Below are positions 34,432 to 40,553 of a stretch of 40,553 nucleotides of DNA, piece after piece. The notes beneath the pieces were generated by a model that saw nothing but the letters and a program-made list of their open reading frames with translations, was not told where the DNA came from and made no database searches. Source of the DNA: DATCSE01 sp036568605 (GTDB taxonomy: Bacteria; Pseudomonadota; Gammaproteobacteria; Burkholderiales; Burkholderiaceae_C); assembly GCA_036568605.1 (NCBI GenBank), contig DATCSE010000480.1, forward strand, positions 1 through 40,553. Direction: 5' to 3'. Numbering within the stretch: position 1 is the stretch's first letter; the number at the start of each line of letters is the position of its first letter. The position numbers were made by a program, and so were the translations under genes.

Positions 34432-34666
34432 TGGATTTCCCTCGAAGTGAGCTCGTTCTTGATGGCCGCCGACCGGCCCTGAGCTTGCGCGCGAGTCTAT
34501 CGGCGGCGCGTGCGTGGTCTCGCGACGCAACGCCTGCAACGCGAGGTTTTGTGCCGTCTGCGGCATTTCTTCGCGCGATCCGGCGGGTGCGGACGCGGGC
34601 GGCGTCGCTTGAAGGCGACGGACGGGCGGCGTTACGCTGGGGGCTTCTCGAACGATGGGGCTCGCC

Positions 34667-36049
34667 ATGCCGATTCAAAGTTTCGACGCCATCGTCATCG
34701 GGGCCGGCCAGGCCGGGCCCGCGATCGCCGCTCGCTGCAGCAAGGAAGGCCTGAAGACCGCGGTGATCGAGCGCCACCATTTCGGCGGCACCTGCGTCAA
34801 CGTCGGCTGCATCCCCACCAAGACCCTGGTGGCGAGCGCGCGGGCGATCCGTCAGGCTCAGCGCGGCGCCGAATACGGCTTCGACATCGTCGGCCAGCTC
34901 AGCGTCGACATGGCCCGCGTGAAGGCGCGCAAGGACGGCATCGTCCAGACGTCGCGCGAAGGCGTCGAAGGCTGGCTGCGCGGCCTGCCGAATACCGAGG
35001 TGATCGTCGGCCATGCGCGCTTCGTCGGGCCCGCGACGATTGCGGTCGACGGCCGGGAGCTGACGGCGCCGCGCATTTTTCTCAACGTCGGCGGCCGTTC
35101 GGTGCGCCCGCCGTTCCCCGGCATCGACAGCGTGCCGACGTTCGACAACGTCTCGATCATGGAGCTGACCGCGGTGCCCGAGCACCTGGTGGTCGTCGGG
35201 GGCAGCTACATCGGGCTGGAGTTCGCCCACATGATGCGGCGCTTCGGGGCCGCGGTGACGGTGGTCGAGCGCTCGGCCCGGCTGCTGCCGCGCGAGGATG
35301 CGGACGTGTCGGATGCGATCCGCGACATTCTCGAAGCCGAAGGCGTGCGCTTCGAGCTGGGCACCGAGTGCCTGACGCTGGCGCCGGCCGGCGACCGGAT
35401 CGCTGTCGGCACCATCTGCGGCGCGGACCATCCTTCATTCACGGGCAGCCACGTGCTGCTGGCCGTCGGCCGCCGCCCCAACACCGACGACCTCGGCCTC
35501 GCGACGGCCGGCATCCGCACCGACGAGCGCGGCTACATCGTGGTCGACGACCAGTGCCGCACCAGCGTCGAGGGCGTCTGGGCGGTGGGCGACTGCAACG
35601 GCCGCGGCGCCTTCACGCACACCTCGTGGAACGACCACGAGATCGTCGTCGCGAACCTGTTCGACCAGGACCCGCGCCGCATCTCCGACCGCATCCCCTG
35701 TTATGCGCTGTTCATCGATCCGGCGCTGGGGCGCATCGGCATCAACGAGACCGAGGCCCGCGAGAGCGGGCGCAAGGCGCTCGTCGCGAAGATGCCGATG
35801 CAGCGCGTCGGCCGCGCCCGCGAGGCGGGCGAGACCCAGGGCTTCATGAAGGTGCTCGTCGATGCCGACACGAAGCTGCTGCTGGGCGCGGCGATCATCG
35901 GCCTCAACGGCGACGAGGTCGTGCATGGGCTGCTGGACGTGATGGCCGCGAAGCAGCCCTACACGGCCATCTCGCGGACCATGCACATCCACCCGACGGT
36001 CAGCGAACTCGTGCCGACCTTGCTGCAGCAGCTGAAGCCGTTGAGCTGA
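34667..36049 (+). CDS. Class-I pyridine nucleotide-disulfide oxidoreductase (mercuric/dihydrolipoyl-reductase-like)
   Basis: A 460-aa FAD enzyme. The FAD motif is GAGQAG near the N-terminus; the redox-active disulfide is in GGTCVNVGCIPTKTL; the NAD(P) motif is GGSYIGLEFA; the second FAD motif is VWAVGDCNGRG; the dimerisation domain ends with HIHPTVSELVP, containing the catalytic His-Glu pair. It lacks the N-terminal metal-binding domain and the C-terminal cysteine pair of mercuric reductases, so the substrate is unclear (glutathione, lipoamide or another disulfide). ATG 34667 has GGGG 6 bp upstream; ATG 34655 is an alternative. The gene is convergent with senC (11 bp apart). Confidence 0.87.
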   Translation: MPIQSFDAIVIGAGQAGPAIAARCSKEGLKTAVIERHHFGGTCVNVGCIPTKTLVASARAIRQAQRGAEYGFDIVGQLSVDMARVKARKDGIVQTSREGVEGWLRGLPNTEVIVGHARFVGPATIAVDGRELTAPRIFLNVGGRSVRPPFPGIDSVPTFDNVSIMELTAVPEHLVVVGGSYIGLEFAHMMRRFGAAVTVVERSARLLPREDADVSDAIRDILEAEGVRFELGTECLTLAPAGDRIAVGTICGADHPSFTGSHVLLAVGRRPNTDDLGLATAGIRTDERGYIVVDDQCRTSVEGVWAVGDCNGRGAFTHTSWNDHEIVVANLFDQDPRRISDRIPCYALFIDPALGRIGINETEARESGRKALVAKMPMQRVGRAREAGETQGFMKVLVDADTKLLLGAAIIGLNGDEVVHGLLDVMAAKQPYTAISRTMHIHPTVSELVPTLLQQLKPLS

Positions 36050-36060
36050 CCGCGCCTCGC

Positions 36061-37128
36061 TCAGCTCACGATCAGCCGCGGTGCGGCGCTCGCCGCGGCC
36101 ATGCTGCCGACCACCGCGGCCTGCTCGAACCCGTGGCGCCGGAAGACCGCCAGCACCTCGTCGACCGCGCCCGGCGCGCACGACACCAGCAAGCCGCCGC
36201 TGGTCTGCGGATCGGTCAGCAGCGCCCGGTCCTCGGCGGCGAACGTCGCGGGCAGGCTCACGTCGCGCCCGTAGCCGGCCCAGTTGCGGCCCGACGCGCC
36301 GGTGACGTGGCCCTGGCCGGCCAGCGCACGCACGCCGTCCAGCAACGGCACGGCGGACCAGTCCAGCCGGACGTCGCAACGCGCACCGCGCGCGATCTCC
36401 AGCGCGTGGCCGGCCAGGCCGAAGCCGGTGACGTCGGTCAGCGCGTGCACGCCCGGCAGCGCGGCCAGGTCCGGGCCCGGCGTGTTGAGCTTCGTGGTCG
36501 TCGCGATCATCTGCGCGTAGCCCGCGTCGCTCAGCTCGCCCTTCTTCAGCGCCGCCGACATCACGCCGACACCGACCGGCTTGCCCAGCACGAGCACGTC
36601 GCCGGCCTGCGCATCGGCATTGCGCTTCACCTGCTTCGGGTGCACCAGGCCCAGCGCGACCAGCCCGTAGATGGCCTCGACCGAATCGATCGTGTGGCCG
36701 CCGGCGATCGGGATGCCTGCGGCGCGGCAGACCGAGGCCCCGCCCTCGAGGATGCGGCCTATGGTCTGCGTGGACAGCACGTTGATCGGCATGCCGACCA
36801 GCGCGAGCGCGAGGATGGGCCGGCCGCCCATCGCGTAGACGTCGCTGATCGCGTTGGTCGCGGCGATGCGGCCGAAGTCCAGCGGGTCGTCGACGATGGG
36901 CATGAAGAAGTCGGTCGTCGCGATCAGCGCCTGCTCGTCGTTGAGCCGGTACACCGCCGCATCGTCGGCGGTCTCGATGCCGACCAGCAGCTCCTTGGGC
37001 ACCGGCATCGCGGCGGTGCCCTTGAGGATCTCCGACAGCACGCCCGGTGCGATCTTGCAGCCGCAGCCGCCGCCGTGCGAGAGCGAGGTCAGGCGGGGCT
37101 CGGTGGGGTGGGGGTCGGGTGCATTCAT
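36061..37128 (-). CDS. senC: Selenophosphate synthetase of the selenoneine locus (SelD/SenC)
   Basis: A 355-aa selenide, water dikinase that makes selenophosphate from selenide and ATP. The N-terminal catalytic motif is GGGCGCK (19-25): C22 and K25 match the essential Cys and Lys of the E. coli enzyme, and the cysteines are coded by TGC, not by a selenocysteine codon. ATP-site features include TADDAAVY, DFFMPIVDDP, GGHTIDS and TDPQTSGGLL. The start overlaps the senB stop by four bases (ATGA at 37125-37128). The link with senB and senA identifies it as the SenC type that supplies selenophosphate to SenB; it may also serve selenoprotein or tRNA selenation pathways. Confidence 0.9.
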   Translation of the reverse strand: MNAPDPHPTEPRLTSLSHGGGCGCKIAPGVLSEILKGTAAMPVPKELLVGIETADDAAVYRLNDEQALIATTDFFMPIVDDPLDFGRIAATNAISDVYAMGGRPILALALVGMPINVLSTQTIGRILEGGASVCRAAGIPIAGGHTIDSVEAIYGLVALGLVHPKQVKRNADAQAGDVLVLGKPVGVGVMSAALKKGELSDAGYAQMIATTTKLNTPGPDLAALPGVHALTDVTGFGLAGHALEIARGARCDVRLDWSAVPLLDGVRALAGQGHVTGASGRNWAGYGRDVSLPATFAAEDRALLTDPQTSGGLLVSCAPGAVDEVLAVFRRHGFEQAAVVGSMAAASAAPRLIVS

Positions 37129-38102
37129 CGGGAGTGTCCTGTTCGTCGGTCCAGCAGATCGGCCACGAGGCGGTGCAGCGCGGCGCGCTCGGCTTCAGGT
37201 GCGAACAGCGCCGCGCGTGACGCGGTCTGGCGCTGCAACGCGGGAAGCATATCGGGATCGTCGCGGGCGCGCGCGAGCAGGGTGGCCAGCGCGGCGTCGT
37301 CGCCCACGTCGAAGAGGCCGCCGTAGTCGGCACCCAGCAGCCCGACGTTGCCGTCTATGCGCGAGGCCAGCACCGGCGTGCCGCTGCGGATCGCTTCGAT
37401 GACGACGTGGGCGCCGCCTTCCATGCGGCTCGCATGCACCAGCACGTGCGCGGCCTGGATGCGGCGGCACGCGGCCGAGTGCGGCACGGCCTTCAGCCAG
37501 CGGTAGTTGGACTGGGCCGCGGCCAGCGCGCCGGCCTCTGCGCCCAGGGCCGGATCGAGCGCGCCGCCGACATGGTCGAGCAGGATGTCGTGCCGTCCGG
37601 CCAGGCGCTGCGCCGCGCGAAAGTACGTCCGCGGGTCCTTCTCGTCGCGCAAATGACCGACCATCAAGGCGCGCAGGTGGCGCGGCGTCTTCGGCAGCGT
37701 GCGACGCGCGGCGCACGACTGCAGCACCACCGCACACTTGGGCCGCCACGCGGCCGGCAGCCGCTGTGCGCCGAGCTCGTTGAGCACGACCAGCGTGTCG
37801 GCCAGCGCCAGCGAGCGCTGCGCGCTGGCGTCGGTCTCGATGTCGCGGTACAGGTCGGTGCCGGTCAGCGTCAACAGCAGCGGGCGGTGCGGCTGCGCGT
37901 CGCGCCAGGCTGCGACGGAGACGGCCGATCGGCGCGCATGCAGCGCGATCATCAGGGCCTCGTCGCCGCCCATCCATTGCGCCGCCAGGCGGACGCGGTA
38001 AGCTGGCTGCAGCATGCGCGCCCAGCGGTGCGCGGTCTGCCAGTTGCCGTTGTTGGCATCCGCCAGCGCCGGCGTCACGATGACGATGGATTCACGATGC
38101 AC
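37125..38102 (-). CDS. senB: Selenosugar synthase SenB (glycosyltransferase fold)
   Basis: A 325-aa GT-B-type glycosyltransferase of the SenB family, which in the described selenoneine pathway joins selenophosphate to a UDP-sugar to give a selenosugar. Visible features: N-terminal SIVIVTPALADANNGNW, LTGTDLYRD (about 79-87), MVGHLRDEKDP and the sugar-nucleotide loop MEGGAHVVIEAIRSGTPVLA. The start is GTG 38102; no ATG fits. The start region overlaps senA by six bases on the opposite strand, so the promoter must lie inside senA coding sequence. It is co-transcribed with senC. The assignment is by family resemblance plus the senA/senC context. Confidence 0.87.
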   Translation of the reverse strand: MHRESIVIVTPALADANNGNWQTAHRWARMLQPAYRVRLAAQWMGGDEALMIALHARRSAVSVAAWRDAQPHRPLLLTLTGTDLYRDIETDASAQRSLALADTLVVLNELGAQRLPAAWRPKCAVVLQSCAARRTLPKTPRHLRALMVGHLRDEKDPRTYFRAAQRLAGRHDILLDHVGGALDPALGAEAGALAAAQSNYRWLKAVPHSAACRRIQAAHVLVHASRMEGGAHVVIEAIRSGTPVLASRIDGNVGLLGADYGGLFDVGDDAALATLLARARDDPDMLPALQRQTASRAALFAPEAERAALHRLVADLLDRRTGHSR

Positions 38103-39323
38103 GACGCAAGCCTACCCGCTGCGGCGCTGGCTGTCCGCCAGGGCGGCGCGAGCGTGCTGGCCGACGCGCTGCAGGCGAGCCGGCGCGACACGCTCGCGAC
38201 CTTCGCCGCCTGCGAGCGGGCGCTGCCGGGTCTCGCAGTACCGCTGAGCGCCGAGTTGAATCCGCCGCTCTGGGAGCTCGGCCACATCGGCTGGTTCCAG
38301 GAGTACTGGCTCGCGCGCAACCCGGTGCGCGGCGATGGCGCCGCGGCCGACCCGCAACAGCCGCGCAACCGGCCGCTGCGGCCCGACGCCGACGCGCTGT
38401 ACAACTCCAGCACCGTCCCGCATGACGCGCGCTGGACGCTGCCGCTGCCGGATGCCGACGCGACGCGCGCGGAGCTGGCCCGGCAGCTGGCCGGTACGCT
38501 GGCGCTGTTGCGCGAGGTGGACCAGGGTGACGACGACTCGCTGTACTTCTTCCGGCTGACCCTGCTGCACGAGGACATGCACCACGAGGCCGCGCTCTAC
38601 ATGGCGCAGTCATTGGGCGTGGTGATGGACGATGCGCGCTGGCAGGCGACTCCGCTGCCGGCACCGCCGCCGCCGATCACGCTGGAGCGTGGCCGCTGGA
38701 CGCTGGGCAGCGCGGCGGACCACGGGTTCGCCTTCGACAATGAACTGAGCGCGCAAACCGTCGATTTGCCGGAGACGGCCATCGCCGCGCAGGCGGTGCG
38801 CTGGGCCGAGTTCCTGCCGTTCGTCGAGGTCGGTGGTTATGCCGACGATCGCTGGTGGAGCCCCGCCGGCCGGCAGTGGCGGGCGGCGCAGCGGGCCGTC
38901 GCCCCACGCTACCTGCGCCGCGACGGCGCCGGCTGGCAGCAGTGGCGCCACGGCCGCTGGCAGGCGCTGGACTTGGCCGAAGCGGCCGTCCACCTGAGCT
39001 GCCACGAAGCCGAGGCGTGGTGCCGCTGGGCCGGTCGACGGCTGCCCACCGAGGCCGAATGGGAGCGCGCCGCCCTGAGCCGGCCCGCTCACTTCCGCTG
39101 GGGCGATGTCTGGGAGTGGACGGCCAGCCCGTTCCAGCCCTTCCCGGGGTTCCGGCCGCACCCCTATCGCGACTACTCGGCGCCGTGGTTCGACGGCCGC
39201 CCGGTGCTGCGCGGCGCGTCGTTCATGACGCAGCCGCGCATGCGCCATCCGCGCTACCGCAACTTCTTCCCGGCGCATCGCAACGATGTGCCGGCAGGAT
39301 TTCGAAGCTGCGCGCTCCCCTGA
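38097..39323 (+). CDS. senA: Selenoneine synthase SenA (EgtB-like)
   Basis: A 408-aa homologue of the ergothioneine sulfoxide synthase EgtB. SenA forms the C-Se bond between hercynine and the SenB selenosugar with O2 and non-heme iron. Probable iron ligands are H63 (LGHIGWFQEYW) and H158 and H162 (LLHEDMHHEA), within the N-terminal DinB-like helical domain (about 20-180). The C-terminal formylglycine-generating-enzyme-like domain (about 190-408) contains SCHEAEAWCRWAGRRLPTE and ends VPAGFRSCALP. ATG 38097 is used; a GTG at 38154 would be an alternative. Hercynine synthesis (EgtD) is not encoded here and must come from elsewhere or from uptake. Confidence 0.9.
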   Translation: MHDASLPAAALAVRQGGASVLADALQASRRDTLATFAACERALPGLAVPLSAELNPPLWELGHIGWFQEYWLARNPVRGDGAAADPQQPRNRPLRPDADALYNSSTVPHDARWTLPLPDADATRAELARQLAGTLALLREVDQGDDDSLYFFRLTLLHEDMHHEAALYMAQSLGVVMDDARWQATPLPAPPPPITLERGRWTLGSAADHGFAFDNELSAQTVDLPETAIAAQAVRWAEFLPFVEVGGYADDRWWSPAGRQWRAAQRAVAPRYLRRDGAGWQQWRHGRWQALDLAEAAVHLSCHEAEAWCRWAGRRLPTEAEWERAALSRPAHFRWGDVWEWTASPFQPFPGFRPHPYRDYSAPWFDGRPVLRGASFMTQPRMRHPRYRNFFPAHRNDVPAGFRSCALP

Positions 39324-39379
39324 AGTCAACAAGCCCTAGAGTTGCGGGTCTTCACCTTTGCCTTCCGGGGTTCTGTTCG

Positions 39380-40252
39380 ATGATCAGCTTGCTTCGTTCC
39401 CGCGCACTCAAGGCCTTGCTGGGCGGCGCCGTGGTCGCGGTATCCGCCTGGGCCCATGTGGCGCACGCCCAGCCGGTGCTGCGCGTCACGGCCATTCCGG
39501 ATGAATCGCCGACCGAGCTGGCGCGCAAGGCCGCGCCGCTGGTGAAATACCTCGAGTCCAAACTCGGCATGAAGGTCGAATTCACGCCGGTCACCGACTA
39601 CGCGGCGGCGGTGGAGACGCTGGTCAACACGAAGGTTGACCTGGCCTGGTTCGGCGGCTTCACCTTCGTGCAGGCCAGCGTGCGCTCGGGCGGCAAGGTG
39701 ATTCCGCTGGTGCAGCGCGAGGAGGACGAGAAGTTCCGCTCGGTGTTCATCACCGGCGATCCGGCGATCAAGACCTTGGCCGACCTGAAGGGCAAGGACG
39801 TGAGCTTCGGTGCGCAGAGCAGCACCTCCGGCCACCTGATGCCGCGCAGCTTCCTGCTGCAGGCCGGGCTCAACCCCGAGAAGGACTTCCGCCGCGTCGC
39901 CTACAGCGGCGCGCACGACGCGACCATCGCCGCGGTTGCCTCGGGCAAAGTGCAGGCCGGCGCGCTGAACATCTCGGTCTGGGAGAAGTTCGTCGCCGAC
40001 AAGCGGGTCGACACGACGCAGGTCCGCGTGTTCTACACGACGCCGCCGTACTACGACTACAACTGGACGGTCCATGCCGACATGCCCGCGGCGCTGCGCG
40101 AGAAGCTCGCGCAGGCGCTGCTCTCGCTGAGCCGCGACACCGCCGAGGGCAAGGAGATCCTGGACCTGCAGCGCGCGACCCGGTTCGTGCCGACGAAGGC
40201 CGAGAACTACCAGGGTATCGAAGCCGCGGCCCGCAGCGCGGCGCTGTTGTAG
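39380..40252 (+). CDS. PhnD-like ABC substrate-binding protein, putative selenium-oxyanion (selenate-type) binding
   Basis: A 290-aa periplasmic binding protein with a Sec signal peptide (cleavage after AHA, about residue 30). The mature part, LRVTAIPDESPTELARKAAP and VDLAWFGGFTFVQA, belongs to the phosphonate/phosphite-type (PhnD-like) family, including a clade annotated as putative selenate ABC transporter binding proteins, found next to selenium genes. It is 56 bp after senA on the same strand and 22 bp before an ABC gene. That clade and location make a selenium oxyanion the likely ligand; phosphonate remains possible. ATG 39380 gives a normal signal peptide. Confidence 0.82.
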   Translation: MISLLRSRALKALLGGAVVAVSAWAHVAHAQPVLRVTAIPDESPTELARKAAPLVKYLESKLGMKVEFTPVTDYAAAVETLVNTKVDLAWFGGFTFVQASVRSGGKVIPLVQREEDEKFRSVFITGDPAIKTLADLKGKDVSFGAQSSTSGHLMPRSFLLQAGLNPEKDFRRVAYSGAHDATIAAVASGKVQAGALNISVWEKFVADKRVDTTQVRVFYTTPPYYDYNWTVHADMPAALREKLAQALLSLSRDTAEGKEILDLQRATRFVPTKAENYQGIEAAARSAALL

Positions 40253-40274
40253 GCCTTTGCCGCAGGCGCTGCCC

Positions 40275-40553
40275 GTGAACCTTCGACTGCGCGCCGTGGC
40301 GGCGCGGCACCCGGCGACGCGGCCCGAGGCCGCGTCGGCGCTGCAGCCGCTCGATCTGGAGGTGAACGCAGGCGAGCACGTCGCGGTGATCGGCGCCTCG
40401 GGCGCGGGCAAGACCACGCTGCTGTCCGCGCGGGTGCTGTCGATCTCGGCGTTGTCCGGCCGGATGGCACGCCCCGCGTTCTGGCTGCGCCAGGCGGTGC
40501 GCTGGGTGCTGATCGTGCTGCGCAGCGTGCCCGAGCTGGTCTGGGCGCTGGTG
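40275..40553 (+). CDS. ABC transporter gene, partial: ATPase start joined in frame to permease-like sequence
   Basis: GTG 40275 opens a frame that runs off the window (93 codons). Residues 1-55 are an ABC ATPase start: LQPLDLEVNAGEHVAVIG and Walker A GASGAGKTTLL. Immediately after it, at about 40430, the sequence becomes SARVLSISALSG then VLRSVPELVWALV, which is the inner part of a PhnE-type permease. Walker B, the ABC signature and the permease N-terminus are all missing between. So either an internal deletion has fused the two transporter genes, or the assembly is collapsed here. If real, the protein cannot hydrolyse ATP. It lies 22 bp after the binding-protein gene. Confidence 0.65.
   Translation, partial: MNLRLRAVAARHPATRPEAASALQPLDLEVNAGEHVAVIGASGAGKTTLLSARVLSISALSGRMARPAFWLRQAVRWVLIVLRSVPELVWALV

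Noticed and set aside
34432..34666. Possible small gene in the gap between the CsgG-like gene and the oxidoreductase
   Set aside because: Short frames there lack ribosome-binding sites and recognisable sequence; the region most likely holds divergent promoters.
36061..37128. Possible selenocysteine in the selenophosphate synthetase active site
   Set aside because: The motif cysteines are coded by TGC, so no recoding is involved.

Overview
The window is GC-rich (roughly two thirds G+C by eye) bacterial DNA, densely packed with genes. The gene content points to a beta-proteobacterium of the order Burkholderiales: a Bug/TctC-type solute-binding protein, the vanillate demethylase pair VanA/VanB, PobA with a branched-chain-type ABC transporter, and a selenoneine (sen) locus of the kind described in Variovorax-like organisms. 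This placement is inferred from gene families, not from a marker gene. I saw no rRNA, tRNA, CRISPR array, insertion sequence or phage gene.

Layout. 1-1.5 kb: the tail of a MarR-type regulator, then an aspartate-semialdehyde dehydrogenase. 1.45-7.5 kb: a LysR regulator divergent from an AtuA-like gene pair, a Bug-type binding protein and a large secreted lipoprotein hydrolase. 7.5-8.2 kb: a ParD/ParE-type toxin-antitoxin pair. 8.2-9.4 kb: a ribokinase-like kinase and a glycine-zipper lipoprotein. 9.6-20.9 kb: an aromatic-acid catabolic block with a MetE-like methyltransferase divergent from vanA, a GntR regulator lying between vanA and vanB, a LivJ-type binding protein, a LysR regulator divergent from pobA, and livHMGF-type transporter genes. 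Vanillate would be demethylated by VanAB, 4-hydroxybenzoate hydroxylated by PobA, and both products would meet at protocatechuate; the ABC transporter probably imports an aromatic acid.

21-24.5 kb: a leftward group of small proteins, a DUF1127 protein, a TPR (TTC38-like) protein, an FAD-linked oxidase and a 32-residue leader ORF. Divergent from it, 24.7-28.8 kb, is a signalling operon: OmpR-type regulator, lipoprotein solute-binding protein and hybrid sensor kinase. 28.8-29.5 kb: a second ParD/ParE-type pair whose operator shares its half-sites and spacing with the first. 29.5-32.6 kb: a sugar-nucleotide-epimerase-like protein, a threonine-dehydratase-like enzyme and 6-phosphogluconate dehydrogenase. 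32.7-34.4 kb: a three-lipoprotein operon (CsgG-like, DUF4810, DUF799). 34.7-36.0 kb: a pyridine nucleotide-disulfide oxidoreductase.

36.06-40.55 kb is the most interesting part: senC and senB leftward, senA rightward, with start codons that overlap head to head. senA is followed by a PhnD-like binding protein, probably for a selenium oxyanion, and by a reading frame that starts as an ABC ATPase but changes into permease-like sequence right after Walker A. Together this reads as a selenium uptake and selenoneine synthesis locus. Many operon neighbours overlap by exactly four bases (ATGA or GTGA), suggesting widespread translational coupling.
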